A DNA stretch of 64,000 bases from Sphingomonas sp. 3P27F8 (GTDB lineage Bacteria > Pseudomonadota > Alphaproteobacteria > Sphingomonadales > Sphingomonadaceae). The stretch lies in assembly GCF_005502745.1 (NCBI RefSeq), contig NZ_SCNL01000004.1, forward strand, positions 62,001-126,000, given 5' to 3'. A program made the position numbers and the translations under genes. Positions within the stretch are counted from its first letter, which is position 1, and each line of letters opens with the position of its first letter. Shown here piece after piece: positions 45,801-54,679 of this stretch. The notes beneath the pieces were generated by a model. That model made no database searches. It saw only the letters and a program-made list of their open reading frames with translations, and was not told the DNA's origin.

Positions 45801-46880
45801 GTGTCGGACGCCGCTTCCCCGCGCAAGATCATCCATGTCGACATGGACGCCTTCTACGCGTCGGTCGAGCAGCGCGACGATCCCGCGCTGCGCGGCCGCC
45901 CGGTCGCGGTGGGCAGCGCGCAGGCGCGCGGGGTGGTCGCGGCGGCAAGCTATGAGGCGCGCGCTTTCGGTGTCCGCAGCGCGCTCCCCTCCGCAACCGC
46001 GCTGCGGCGCTGCCCCGATCTGGTTTTCGTACGCCCGCGCTTCGACGTCTATCGCGCGATCAGCCAGCAGATCCGCGCGATCTTCGCGGATTATACCGCG
46101 CTGATCGAACCGCTCTCGCTCGACGAAGCCTATCTCGACGTTACCGAGGACACCCGCCAGCTCGGCTCCGCGCGCGCGATCGCCGAGCAGATACGCGGCC
46201 GGATCCGCGCCGACACCGGGCTGACCGCGTCCGCCGGCGTCAGCTACAACAAGTTCATCGCCAAGCTCGCCTCGGACCAGAACAAGCCCGACGGCCTGTG
46301 CGTGATCCCGCCGGCGAAAGGCGCGACGTTCGTGGCGACGCTGCCGGTTTCACGCTTCCACGGCGTCGGGCCGGTGACGGCGCGGCGCATGGCGGCGCTC
46401 GGGATCGAGACCGGAGAGGATCTGCGCGGGCAAAGCCGCGAGTTCCTGCGCGCGCATTTCGGCAGCTACGCCGATTATCTTTACAATGCGGCGCGCGGGA
46501 TCGACGAGCGCCCGGTGCGCGCGGACCGCCCCACCAAATCGATCGGGGCGGAGCGCACCTTCGATCGCAACCTGACCGATGCCGCCGAAACCATCGCGGC
46601 GCTCGATCGCGTCGCGGAGGCGGCGTGGGAGCGGATCGCGCGCAGCGGCGAGCGCGGGCGGACCGTGACGCTGAAATTCCGCCGTGCCGATTTCCGCACT
46701 TTCACCCGCTCGCGATCGCTCGCCGATCCAGTGACGGATCGGGCACAATTGGTCGCCATCGGCCAGACGCTGCTCGCGCGCGAATTTCCCGTCGCCGGCG
46801 GCATACGCCTGCTCGGGCTGACGCTTTCAGGGATTTTGGACGCACATGAAGGGGCGCAGCCGGCGTTGCCGCTCGGCTGA
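45801..46880 (+). CDS. dinB: DNA polymerase IV
   Basis: Y-family translesion polymerase of 359 residues. Palm motifs HVDMDAFYASVEQ (catalytic Asp) and PLSLDEAYLDVTED (Asp, Glu), little-finger region HGVGPVTARRMAALGIETG, and NKFIAKLASDQNKPDG are diagnostic. GTG 45801 gives the standard start; there is no ATG before the catalytic Asp. No SOS box could be picked out by eye. A beta-clamp motif-like QPALPLG closes the protein. Confidence 0.95.
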   Translation: MSDAASPRKIIHVDMDAFYASVEQRDDPALRGRPVAVGSAQARGVVAAASYEARAFGVRSALPSATALRRCPDLVFVRPRFDVYRAISQQIRAIFADYTALIEPLSLDEAYLDVTEDTRQLGSARAIAEQIRGRIRADTGLTASAGVSYNKFIAKLASDQNKPDGLCVIPPAKGATFVATLPVSRFHGVGPVTARRMAALGIETGEDLRGQSREFLRAHFGSYADYLYNAARGIDERPVRADRPTKSIGAERTFDRNLTDAAETIAALDRVAEAAWERIARSGERGRTVTLKFRRADFRTFTRSRSLADPVTDRAQLVAIGQTLLAREFPVAGGIRLLGLTLSGILDAHEGAQPALPLG

Positions 46881-46883
46881 GCC

Positions 46884-47783
46884 TCAGCAGTCCGCCTGCT
46901 CCAGCGCCAGTTCGCCGAGCACGATCGCGCCCAGCGGCCCGGCATCCGCGCCAAGCCCGGCGCCCACGACGAACGTCTCGATCTCCTCCACCTCGGGCAG
47001 CGCGACATAGCCGCCCAGGGAGCGCCGCAGGCCCGCCCGGATCACCGGCAGCAGGAACGGGTTGCCCACCATCACGCCGCCACCCATCACGATGCGGCGC
47101 GGCACCCCCGTCATCACCAGCGTATGGAGCAATTGTGCCAGCGCATGCGTCACCGATTCCCACACGGGATGATCGGGCGACAGGCTCTGCCCCTCCACAC
47201 CCGTCCGCGCACCGATCGCGGTGCCGGAGGCAAGCCCCTCCGCACAGGCGCCATGGAACGGGCATGATCCGGGCCAGTCATCACCCGCGAGGCGAACCGG
47301 GCGCACATGGCCCAGTTCGCCGTGGGTCATCCCGTCCACAGGTCGCCCGCCGGCCACCAGCCCGACGCCGATCCCCGTCCCCACCGTCACATAGGCCAGA
47401 TCGCCCAGCCCTCGCGCCGCGCCCCAGCGCGCCTCGCCAAGCGCCGCGCCGGCCACATCGGTGTGGAAGCCCACCGGCACGCCATAGCGCGCGCCCAACC
47501 GCTTCGCGATGTCAGTGTGCGACCAGTGCGGCTTGGTGGTGATCGTGATGCTGCCGAAATCCGGCGAGCGCCGATCGATCGAGATCGGCCCGAAGCTGGC
47601 GATCCCGAGCGCGGCGAAATCGCGCCATCCGTCGATCGCCGCTTCCAGCGCGGGCAGCGTTTCTTCCGGTCGCGTGGTGGGCACGCGAACGCGCTCCAAT
47701 ATCTCGTCGGGCCCGCGCGCCAGGATCGCGACGCACTTCGTGCCGCCAAGTTCGATCCCCGCGACAAGCGGAGCCTGCGACAT
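46884..47783 (-). CDS. ROK family sugar kinase (fructokinase-like)
   Basis: A 299-residue ROK kinase. The phosphate motif GIELGGTKCVAILA opens it, TVGTGIGVGLV is the second ATP-binding segment, and the zinc-binding His/Cys cluster is GHVRPVRLAGDDWPGSCPFHG then ACAEGLASG. This matches bacterial fructokinases (fructose to fructose 6-phosphate). Its start overlaps the stop of the marR-like gene (TGATG, 1-nt overlap), so the two form one unit. Confidence 0.92.
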   Translation of the reverse strand: MSQAPLVAGIELGGTKCVAILARGPDEILERVRVPTTRPEETLPALEAAIDGWRDFAALGIASFGPISIDRRSPDFGSITITTKPHWSHTDIAKRLGARYGVPVGFHTDVAGAALGEARWGAARGLGDLAYVTVGTGIGVGLVAGGRPVDGMTHGELGHVRPVRLAGDDWPGSCPFHGACAEGLASGTAIGARTGVEGQSLSPDHPVWESVTHALAQLLHTLVMTGVPRRIVMGGGVMVGNPFLLPVIRAGLRRSLGGYVALPEVEEIETFVVGAGLGADAGPLGAIVLGELALEQADC

Positions 47784-48226
47784 CAGACGGTTTCCAGGAC
47801 CGCCGCGTCGATCCGCCGCAGCATTGCCATGAAACCCTCAAGCTCCGCCGGATCAAAGCTCGCGAAGATGCGCCGTTCCAGCTCCAGCGCCTTGGGCGCG
47901 ATCAGCGCGTATAGTTCCCGGCCCGAATCGGTGAGCGACAGCAGATGCGAGCGCTTGTCGGCGGTATTGGGGGCGCGTTGCAGCAGCCCGCGCTCCACCA
48001 GCGCGATCGCGGCGCGGCTGACGGTCACCTTGTCCATGCGGGTCCGCTCGCCGATGTCCGCCTGATTGATCCCATCACCCTCCGCGATCACCGCAACCAG
48101 CCGCCATTCCGGGATGGTCAGCCCGAACATCGACTCATACGCTCGGGCGATCCGGTCACTCACCAGATTGGAGGTGATCGACAGGCGATACGGCAGGAAC
48201 CGATCGAGTTGCAGGCGCTTGGTCAT
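47783..48226 (-). CDS. MarR family transcriptional regulator
   Basis: A 147-residue winged-helix regulator: dimer helices at both ends, recognition region QADIGERTRMDKVTVSRAAIALVERGLL with wing TADKRSHLLSLTDSGREL. Likely binds the 18-bp palindrome between it and hpd. MarR proteins usually answer to phenolic ligands, fitting control of homogentisate or hydroxyphenylpyruvate metabolism. ATG 48226 begins MTKRLQLDRF. The ROK kinase gene follows with a 1-nt overlap. Confidence 0.93.
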   Translation of the reverse strand: MTKRLQLDRFLPYRLSITSNLVSDRIARAYESMFGLTIPEWRLVAVIAEGDGINQADIGERTRMDKVTVSRAAIALVERGLLQRAPNTADKRSHLLSLTDSGRELYALIAPKALELERRIFASFDPAELEGFMAMLRRIDAAVLETV

Positions 48227-48234
48227 CGTGGATA

Positions 48235-48252
48235 GCGTAGCATTTGACACCA
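48235..48252. promoter_or_regulatory. Degenerate second copy of the palindrome near marR
   Basis: The right half TTGACACCA matches the half-site TTGATACCA of the main palindrome with one change; the left half matches only four of eight defined positions. It starts 9 bp before the marR start codon, a suitable site for autorepression. Its centre is 37 bp from that of the main site. Confidence 0.3.
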
Positions 48253-48271
48253 CAGGCTCAACACGCGATAT

Positions 48272-48289
48272 TGGTTTCAATTGATACCA
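48272..48289. promoter_or_regulatory. 18-bp palindrome, candidate MarR operator between marR and hpd
   Basis: TGGTTTCAATTGATACCA: both arms match (TGGTnTCAA / TTGAnACCA) except at one central-arm pair. It lies 20 bp upstream of hpd and 46 bp from marR in an 82-bp divergent intergenic region. Size and symmetry suit a MarR dimer. Binding is inferred. Confidence 0.7.
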
Positions 48290-48308
48290 TATCACGGAAA
48301 GAATCGCC

Positions 48309-49346
48309 ATGACCGCCGACAATCCGCTTGGCCTGAACGGGTTTGAATTCGTCGAGTTCACCTCGCCCGATCCGGAAGGGATGGGCAGGCAGTTCGAGCA
48401 GCTTGGTTTCACGGCGACGCATCGCCATCCGACCAAGAACATCACCCGCTACAAGCAAGGCCGCATCAACCTGATGCTCAACCGCGACGAGGCGGGGCGC
48501 GTCGCCTCTTTCCGGGGCGAGCACGGGCCGTCGGCAAGCGCGATGGCGTTCCGCGTCGCCGACCCGGTGGCGGCGATGAAATGGGCGCTGGAGCATGGCG
48601 CGAAGCCCACCGACGAAGACGACACGGTGATCCAGGGTATCGGCGGCAGCTACCTCTATTTCATCGCGGACGGCATCGACCTTTATGCCGACTGGGCGGA
48701 AATGCCCGGCTGGCGCGAGGCGGAGGCGAAGAACAACGTCGGGCTGGATCTCCTCGACCACCTTACCCACAATGTGCGGCGCGGGCAGATGCGGGTGTGG
48801 TCGGAATTCTACCGCACGCTCTTCGGCTTCGAGGAGCAGAAGTATTTCGACATCAAGGGCAAGGCCACCGGCCTGTTCAGCCAGGCGATGATCGCGCCCG
48901 ACAAGGCGATCCGCATCCCGCTCAACGAAAGCCAGGACGACAATTCGCAGATCGAGGAATTCATCCGCGAATATCAGGGCGAAGGCATCCAGCATCTCGC
49001 GCTCACCACGCCGGACATTTACGACACGGTGGAGCGCCTGCGCGCGCGTGGCGTGAAGCTGCAGGACACGATCGAAACCTATTACGAGCTGGTCGACAAG
49101 CGCGTTCCGGGCCACGGCGAGGATCTGGAGCGGCTGCGCAGGAACCGCATCCTGATCGACGGCTCGGTCGAAAATGACGAGGGTATCCTGCTGCAAATCT
49201 TTACCGAGAACATGTTTGGCCCGATCTTCTTCGAGATCATCCAGCGCAAAGGCAATGAGGGCTTCGGCAACGGCAATTTCCAGGCGCTGTTCGAGAGCAT
49301 CGAACTGGATCAGATCCGGCGTGGCGTCATCAAGGTCGATGCCTGA
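48309..49346 (+). CDS. hpd: 4-hydroxyphenylpyruvate dioxygenase
   Basis: Non-heme Fe(II) enzyme converting 4-hydroxyphenylpyruvate to homogentisate in tyrosine breakdown. The 345-residue, two-VOC-module protein carries the iron ligands His in LLDHLTHNVRRG (near 150), His in GIQHLALTTPD (near 230) and Glu in PIFFEIIQRKGNEGFG (near 310). The length is typical of bacterial enzymes. It is divergent from marR and followed by hmgA. Confidence 0.97.
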   Translation: MTADNPLGLNGFEFVEFTSPDPEGMGRQFEQLGFTATHRHPTKNITRYKQGRINLMLNRDEAGRVASFRGEHGPSASAMAFRVADPVAAMKWALEHGAKPTDEDDTVIQGIGGSYLYFIADGIDLYADWAEMPGWREAEAKNNVGLDLLDHLTHNVRRGQMRVWSEFYRTLFGFEEQKYFDIKGKATGLFSQAMIAPDKAIRIPLNESQDDNSQIEEFIREYQGEGIQHLALTTPDIYDTVERLRARGVKLQDTIETYYELVDKRVPGHGEDLERLRRNRILIDGSVENDEGILLQIFTENMFGPIFFEIIQRKGNEGFGNGNFQALFESIELDQIRRGVIKVDA

Positions 49347-49431
49347 CCGGTGACGGAGGTGTAGGCTTGCGCGCTATGCGGCGCGATTGCGCGGCCATCG
49401 ACCGCCTGGCTGTGAACTAGAGAGGCACAGG

Positions 49432-50745
49432 ATGAACGACCATTCCCGCATCGACGCGCAGGCGGCCGCCGCCGCCTACACACCCGGCTTCGGCAATCAT
49501 ATCGCGACCGAGGCGGTGGCCGGCGCGCTTCCGATCGGCCGCAATTCGCCGCAGAAGCCGCCTTTCGGCCTGTATGCCGAGCAGCTTTCCGGCACTGCCT
49601 TCACCGCCCCGCGCCATGAGAACCGCCGCTCCTGGCTTTATCGGCTGCGTCCCTCCGCCGAGCATCCCGCGTTCACCGCCTATGACGGCGCGCCGCGCTT
49701 TTCGCCCGCGACGCCGCCGGAGCCGCTGGCACCGAACCGGCTACGCTGGGATCCGGTTGCCGGGTTCCCCGCCGGCGCCGATCTGATCGACGGCATGACG
49801 ACGATGCTCGCCAACGGCGATCCGGCGCATCTGGAAGGCGTCGCGCTCCATCTCTACGCCGCCGATCGGGACATGATCGACCGCGTGTTCGTGAATGCCG
49901 ACGGGGAATTGCTGTTCGTGCCCCAGGAAGGGCGGCTTGAGCTGCTGACAGAAATGGGCCGCATCGCGATCGCGCCGGGGCAGATCGCGCTGGTTCCGCG
50001 CGGCGTGCGTTTCCGTGCGCTCCTGCCGGACGGCGCGGCGCGCGGCTATGTCTGCGAGAATTACGGCAGCATGTTTCGCCTGCCCGATCTCGGCCCGATC
50101 GGCGCCAACGGTCTCGCCAATCCGCGCGATTTCGAAACGCCGGTGGCGTGGTTCGAGGATCGCGACGAGCGCATCGAGGTGATCCAGAAATATCTCGGCC
50201 ATTTGTGGCATGCCGAACTCAGCCACTCACCGTTGGACGTGGTGGCATGGCACGGCAATCTAGCCCCGTATCGCTATGATCTTGCGCGGTTCAATACGAT
50301 CAACACCGTCAGCTTCGATCATCCGGATCCCTCGATCTTCACGGTGCTTACCTCGCCCAGCGATGTGGCTGGGCGCGCCAACGCCGATTTCGTGATCTTC
50401 CCGCCGCGCTGGATGGTGGCCGAGGATACATTCCGGCCGCCGTGGTTCCACCGCAACGTGATGTCGGAGGCGATGGGGCTCATCACCGGCGCCTATGATG
50501 CGAAGGCGGAAGGGTTTCGCCCCGGCGGGCTTTCGCTCCACAATCTGCTTTCCGGCCACGGGCCGGACAAGGCGACGTGGGACGCGGCCTCGAACACTGC
50601 GTTGCAGCCGCACCGGATCGGCGGCACGATGGCGTTCATGCTCGAAAGCTGCTGGCCCTATCGCCCCACCCGCTTCGCGCTGGCGCATGCCCAGCCCGAT
50701 TACGATGCGTGCTGGGCCGATTTCCCCAAGGCGACCCTGCCCTGA
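49432..50745 (+). CDS. hmgA: Homogentisate 1,2-dioxygenase
   Basis: Opens the ring of homogentisate to maleylacetoacetate. The 437-residue protein has the family opening [31 protein letters not shown], and the iron-binding His/Glu in [14 protein letters not shown] with a later His in [16 protein letters not shown] follows AGAGGCACAGG. The next steps (maleylacetoacetate isomerase, fumarylacetoacetase) are not encoded beside it in this window. Confidence 0.98.
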   Translation: MNDHSRIDAQAAAAAYTPGFGNHIATEAVAGALPIGRNSPQKPPFGLYAEQLSGTAFTAPRHENRRSWLYRLRPSAEHPAFTAYDGAPRFSPATPPEPLAPNRLRWDPVAGFPAGADLIDGMTTMLANGDPAHLEGVALHLYAADRDMIDRVFVNADGELLFVPQEGRLELLTEMGRIAIAPGQIALVPRGVRFRALLPDGAARGYVCENYGSMFRLPDLGPIGANGLANPRDFETPVAWFEDRDERIEVIQKYLGHLWHAELSHSPLDVVAWHGNLAPYRYDLARFNTINTVSFDHPDPSIFTVLTSPSDVAGRANADFVIFPPRWMVAEDTFRPPWFHRNVMSEAMGLITGAYDAKAEGFRPGGLSLHNLLSGHGPDKATWDAASNTALQPHRIGGTMAFMLESCWPYRPTRFALAHAQPDYDACWADFPKATLP

Positions 50746-51092
50746 CCGAACGCCTGACCGCCACCCCGCCCGGCATCGCTCTCGGCCCGCTGGAGCAGAT
50801 CGCCGACGGCGCGGCGCGTGGCTTCGTGATCGAGATGCGCGCAGGGCGTTTCCACGGCTTCGTCGTGCGGCGCGGGGCAGGCGCGTTCGGCTATGTCGAT
50901 CGCTGCCCGCATATGGGCCTGCCGCTCGCCCAGAAGCTTGACGATTATGTCGCGGGCGGAATAATCGCCTGCGGCTGGCACGGCGCGGTTTTCGACATCG
51001 CAAGCGGCAAATGCCGTGGCGGCCCCTGCCCCGGCACGAGCCTCACGCCCTGGCCGGTGACGGTGCTTGACGGAACCATCCATACCGCCTGA
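50709..51092 (+). CDS. Small Rieske-type [2Fe-2S] protein after hmgA
   Basis: Rieske iron-sulfur protein with ligands in CPHMGL and CGWHGAVFD, i.e. C-x-H and C-x2-H, the standard spacing. Such small Rieske proteins act as electron carriers or as parts of larger oxygenases. No ATG fits; GTG 50709 overlaps hmgA, and CTG 50742 (AAGG upstream) would give a protein starting with LTERL. The position right after hmgA suggests a link with aromatic metabolism, but no partner oxygenase is near. Confidence 0.75.
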   Translation: MLGRFPQGDPALTERLTATPPGIALGPLEQIADGAARGFVIEMRAGRFHGFVVRRGAGAFGYVDRCPHMGLPLAQKLDDYVAGGIIACGWHGAVFDIASGKCRGGPCPGTSLTPWPVTVLDGTIHTA

Positions 51093-51157
51093 GCCTTTAT
51101 GTTGCGATTTCGTGACAGACGGGGCATGGTCCCCGGTTTGAAGGAGGCGCGGGCGCG

Positions 51158-52057
51158 ATGGCACGGGTTGCCGCCAACGGCATTGAGATCGAATATGATG
51201 AATTCGGCGCGCCGGACGCCCCGGCGGTGCTGATGATCATGGGGCTGGGCGCGCAGCTCGTACGCTGGCCGATGAACCTGGTCGAGGCGCTGGTGGCGCG
51301 CGGCTATCGCGTGATCCGGTACGACAATCGCGATGTCGGGCTTTCCACCAAGTTCGATGCGATGGGCACGCCAAGCTTCGCGCTGATGGCGGTTTCACAC
51401 ATTTTGCGTCGCCCGGTTCGCGCGCCATATTCGCTCACCGACATGGCCGCCGACGCGGTCGGGCTGCTCGACGCGCTCGGCATCGAGCGGGCGCATATCG
51501 TCGGCGCATCGATGGGCGGCATGATCGCCCAGCTTTTCGCCGCGCACTGGCCGGAACGCACGCTGTCGCTCACGTCGATCATGTCCACCACGGGCAACCC
51601 TGCCCTCCCGGGCGCGTCGCTTCAGGCGATGGGCATCCTGTTGCGTCGCCCGCGCAGCGCTGACGTGGAGGCGATCGTGGCACATGGCGTGCGCGCGTCG
51701 AAGGTGGTGGCCGCCCGGTTGCAGGAAGACGAGGCCTTCATGATGGAGCGCTATCGCGAGGAAGTGACGCGCAATCACCATCCGGCTGGCTTCGTGCGTC
51801 AGATGGCCGCGATCCTCGCAGACGGCGATCGGCGCGCGCGGCTGAAGGCGATCACCGCCCCGGCCGTCGTCGTGCACGGCACGGAAGATCCGCTCGTGCC
51901 TGTCGAGGGGGGCCGCGATACCGCGGCCCACGTGCCTGGCGCGCGCTTGGTCGAAATACCCGGCATGGGCCACACGTTGCCGCCGGACGTGATCCCGGCG
52001 GTGGTGGCTGCGTTCGAAAGCGTCGCCAACCCGCAGCGGATGTCCCGCGCCGCCTGA
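51158..52057 (+). CDS. Alpha/beta hydrolase
   Basis: A 299-residue serine hydrolase: nucleophile Ser118 in GASMGG, acid in VVHGTEDPLVP, His in GMGHTLPPDV, all in family order. The oxyanion loop MIMGLGAQLVRW is of the 'GLG' type seen in bacterial esterases of the TesA/aclacinomycin-esterase-like group. Its link with the adjacent tyrosine genes is unproven. ATG 51158 is preceded by AAGGAGGCGCGGGCGCG, a slightly distant Shine-Dalgarno. It converges with the alkenal reductase gene. Confidence 0.85.
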   Translation: MARVAANGIEIEYDEFGAPDAPAVLMIMGLGAQLVRWPMNLVEALVARGYRVIRYDNRDVGLSTKFDAMGTPSFALMAVSHILRRPVRAPYSLTDMAADAVGLLDALGIERAHIVGASMGGMIAQLFAAHWPERTLSLTSIMSTTGNPALPGASLQAMGILLRRPRSADVEAIVAHGVRASKVVAARLQEDEAFMMERYREEVTRNHHPAGFVRQMAAILADGDRRARLKAITAPAVVVHGTEDPLVPVEGGRDTAAHVPGARLVEIPGMGHTLPPDVIPAVVAAFESVANPQRMSRAA

Positions 52058-52076
52058 GGGTTGGCGACGCGATCCA

Positions 52077-53063
52077 TCAGACGCGAACGAGCATCTTGCC
52101 GGTATTCCCGCCGGTGAACAGCCCGCGGAACGCCGCCGGCATTGTCTCCAGCCCCTCGTGCACCGTTTCGTGGCGCTTGAGCTTCCCCTCTTTCAGCCAC
52201 GCGCCCATATCGCCGTAGAATTCATCGACACGCGTAAAGAAATCGCTGACGATGAAGCCGCGGATATTGATCCTCGCGCCGATCACCTTGGCGAGATAAC
52301 GCAGTTCCTGAGCCTTCCCGTCATTGTAGATGTCGATCATGCCGCAGATCGCAAAGCGCGCATTCATCCGCGCAGCGAGCAGCGCAGCGTCCAGATGCTC
52401 GCCGCCGACATTGTCGAAATAGACGTCTATCCCTTCCGGCGCAGCCTCCATCAGCCCGCGCGTCACCGAGCCCGCCTTGTAATCGACGACGTGATCCGCG
52501 CCGATCTGCTTCACCCAGGCGCACTTTTCCGCCCCGCCGGCCGAACCGATGACCGTCATGCCCTTGGCCTTGGCGATCTGCACCACCGTCGAGCCCACCG
52601 CGCCCGCTGCCGCAGATACGAATACCACATCGCCCGGCTTCGCGGACGCGATGCTCAACAATCCGAAATACGCCGTCATACCGGGCATGCCGAGTTGCCC
52701 CAGATAGGCCTGATCGTCGACGCCCAGATCCGGCAGCTTCTGCGCCTCGGCAGCGTTCAGCACCGCCTCCTCGCGCCAGCCGAGCATGTGCTGCACACGC
52801 GTACCGACCGGCAGATCCGGGCTGTTGCTTTCGACGACTTCGCCAATCGCGCCACCCTCCATCGGCTCGCCCAGGACGAACGGCGGGACGTAACTCTTCA
52901 CGTCATTCATCCGCCCGCGCATATATGGATCGACCGAAAGCCACCGGTTCGCCACCCGCACCTGCCCGGCGCCGAGAGATGCGGAAGGCACGTCGATGAG
53001 CGCGAAATTTTCATCGGCAGGGACACCCGAGGGGCGTGATTTCAAACTCCAGGCACGCGGCAT
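52077..53063 (-). CDS. NADP-dependent MDR oxidoreductase (CurA/2-alkenal reductase-like)
   Basis: Zinc-free medium-chain reductase of 328 residues. MPRAWSLKSRPSGVP, LSVDPYMRGRMND, GEPMEGGAIGEVV and the dinucleotide region VFVSAAAGAVGSTVVQIAKAKG identify the leukotriene B4 12-hydroxydehydrogenase / curcumin reductase group. It should reduce alkenals or enones with NADPH, a detoxifying role. Convergent with the alpha/beta hydrolase gene. Confidence 0.92.
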   Translation of the reverse strand: MPRAWSLKSRPSGVPADENFALIDVPSASLGAGQVRVANRWLSVDPYMRGRMNDVKSYVPPFVLGEPMEGGAIGEVVESNSPDLPVGTRVQHMLGWREEAVLNAAEAQKLPDLGVDDQAYLGQLGMPGMTAYFGLLSIASAKPGDVVFVSAAAGAVGSTVVQIAKAKGMTVIGSAGGAEKCAWVKQIGADHVVDYKAGSVTRGLMEAAPEGIDVYFDNVGGEHLDAALLAARMNARFAICGMIDIYNDGKAQELRYLAKVIGARINIRGFIVSDFFTRVDEFYGDMGAWLKEGKLKRHETVHEGLETMPAAFRGLFTGGNTGKMLVRV

Positions 53064-53185
53064 CGCTCTACTCCTTGATGGTTCGATTCGAGCATGCGGT
53101 ATGGCGAAGCATCACATAAATGCAAGGGGGCCGGACGTTGCCGCCCGGCCCCCCGCTTGCCCGCTCGAAAGCGCGCGACTGACCG

Positions 53186-54157
53186 TCAGCGGGAGAAGAA
53201 TCCGCCGCTTGTCGCGTTGTTCGCGTTGTCGCGCGTCGTCGCATTGGCCGAGCTGGTCGTGCTGCGATCATTGTCGCCGAAGAACGCCTGGTTGCGCTCT
53301 TCGTCGCGCCAATGCTTCTTCGCCTCGTCGGCCGTCTTGCGCAACGTCACGTTGCCATCGACCTTCTCGATCCAGCTCGACGGGATCGAGTGATGACGGC
53401 CACCGGCATCCTGATCGCTTTTCGTCAACAGGATACGATCACCGCGTACCTTATCCACCGTGCCGACATGGGACCCGTCCGAGCCGAGCACTTCCATATG
53501 CTCTTCAACGCGGTTCAGCGAGTCGCGCTGAGTCTGCCGGCCGGCACGCCAGGCGCCGAACTCGTTCTGGAATTTGGCGTGATGCTCGCGCCGATATTCG
53601 TCGTAATCACGATCGAGCGCGGCGATCTGGCCGCGGCGCCAGTTGCCGTAATCGGAGTCGCGCTCGTTGCTCCAACGATCACTATAGCGTTCATCATTCC
53701 ACATGTCGGCCTGGCGCCGGCGCTCCGCCTCGTCATCGCCGAACCACGAGCGAACTTCGTCACCGGCGCGCGCGAAAAAGCCGCGCTCGTCATAATCATA
53801 GTCCGGCGTATTGCGCGCGAAACGTCCGCCCTGATCGCGGTAGCGGCCGGTATTACGGTCATCGTCGTCCCAGTGGCGCCGCTGACCTACGTCCTCGAAA
53901 CGGCGACCATCAGAGGAGTAGCTGCCATGATAGTCCCGCGACTGATCGGTACGATCATAGCGCGTACGATCCGCGTAGCCGGAGCGCCCGTAGTCCCGCT
54001 GGCCGTAACGCCCGCTATCCTGACGAGCGCGATCGGCCCCGTAATTGCCGGCCGCCAGATAATCGCGCCCGCTCGAATAGGTATAGTCCCGGCCCGAGCC
54101 ATAATCCCGCCCATAATCAGCCGGATCGCCGCTGCGTGGATAGCGTTCGTAAGCCAT
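53186..54157 (-). CDS. DUF2171 protein with a Tyr/Arg/Asp-rich N-terminal domain
   Basis: A 323-residue hydrophilic protein. The first ~150 residues are low-complexity, dominated by RDY, GRDY and RYD repeats (predicted disordered), followed by a helical charged stretch (DEVRSWFGDDEAERRRQ) and a DUF2171 domain (MEVLGSDGSHVGTVDKV ... GRHHSIPSSWIEKVDGNVTL). The C-terminus is Asn/Ala/Thr-rich. Its domain resembles the small DUF2171 protein at 7078-7329. Probably a stress- or envelope-linked protein; function unknown. Confidence 0.8.
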   Translation of the reverse strand: MAYERYPRSGDPADYGRDYGSGRDYTYSSGRDYLAAGNYGADRARQDSGRYGQRDYGRSGYADRTRYDRTDQSRDYHGSYSSDGRRFEDVGQRRHWDDDDRNTGRYRDQGGRFARNTPDYDYDERGFFARAGDEVRSWFGDDEAERRRQADMWNDERYSDRWSNERDSDYGNWRRGQIAALDRDYDEYRREHHAKFQNEFGAWRAGRQTQRDSLNRVEEHMEVLGSDGSHVGTVDKVRGDRILLTKSDQDAGGRHHSIPSSWIEKVDGNVTLRKTADEAKKHWRDEERNQAFFGDNDRSTTSSANATTRDNANNATSGGFFSR

Positions 54158-54401
54158 CGCTTCTCTCCAAAATCGTTGCCGTCACGATGCCCGAATGCGT
54201 CTGTGCGAGCGGGCATCGATAGCCAGAAGAAGCCGCGAAAACCGTTATCGTTCCAATCGTTACGGGGATGTACCGGGCAACTGCCGCACCACGAAAGCGT
54301 CCTGTCGCAGGGTAAAGTTTTGTGCCTGTTCGCGGGAGGCGTTGCATCCCCGAAAAGAGGAAGCTATGGGCGTCGCTCCCCGGCTGCGCCGGGCACCGGG
54401 C

Positions 54402-54477
54402 GGGGCCGTAGCTCAGATGGGAGAGCGCTGCAATCGCACTGCAGAGGTCAGGGGTTCGATTCCCCTCGGCTCCACCA
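54402..54477 (+). tRNA. tRNA-Ala (CGC anticodon)
   Basis: 76-nt cloverleaf with encoded CCA: 7-bp acceptor stem GGGGCCG/CGGCTCC, D-arm GCTC...GAGC, anticodon stem CTGCA/TGCAG with a 7-nt loop ATCGCAC (anticodon CGC, reading GCG alanine), and T-arm with GGTTCGATTCC. All conserved features are present. No integrase or mobile element is next to it. Confidence 0.97.
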
Positions 54478-54679
54478 GCCCAATCCAAAACATCTAGCGA
54501 ACAGTCAATTACCGGTGTTTGCCGATCTGGCGTGCGCGGCGAATGCGGCGCTCTGGAATTGAGGAACGGCCACCTGGCACGGCTCGCTTTTCTTGACCGC
54601 GACCGCGCCTTTTCGGCTATCGCATCTTCCGACCTGAGCACGATGCGTTGCGCTTAGCCAAATATACGGGAGATGATCG

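Noticed and set aside
54250-54254. EcfG-type promoter for the long DUF2171 gene (minus-strand GGAAC)
   Set aside because: No CGTT-like -10 element lies 16-17 nt downstream on the minus strand, so the match is only the five-base -35.
54402-54679. Integration (att) site at the tRNA-Ala 3' end
   Set aside because: No integrase gene and no duplicated tRNA end were found; neighbouring genes look native.
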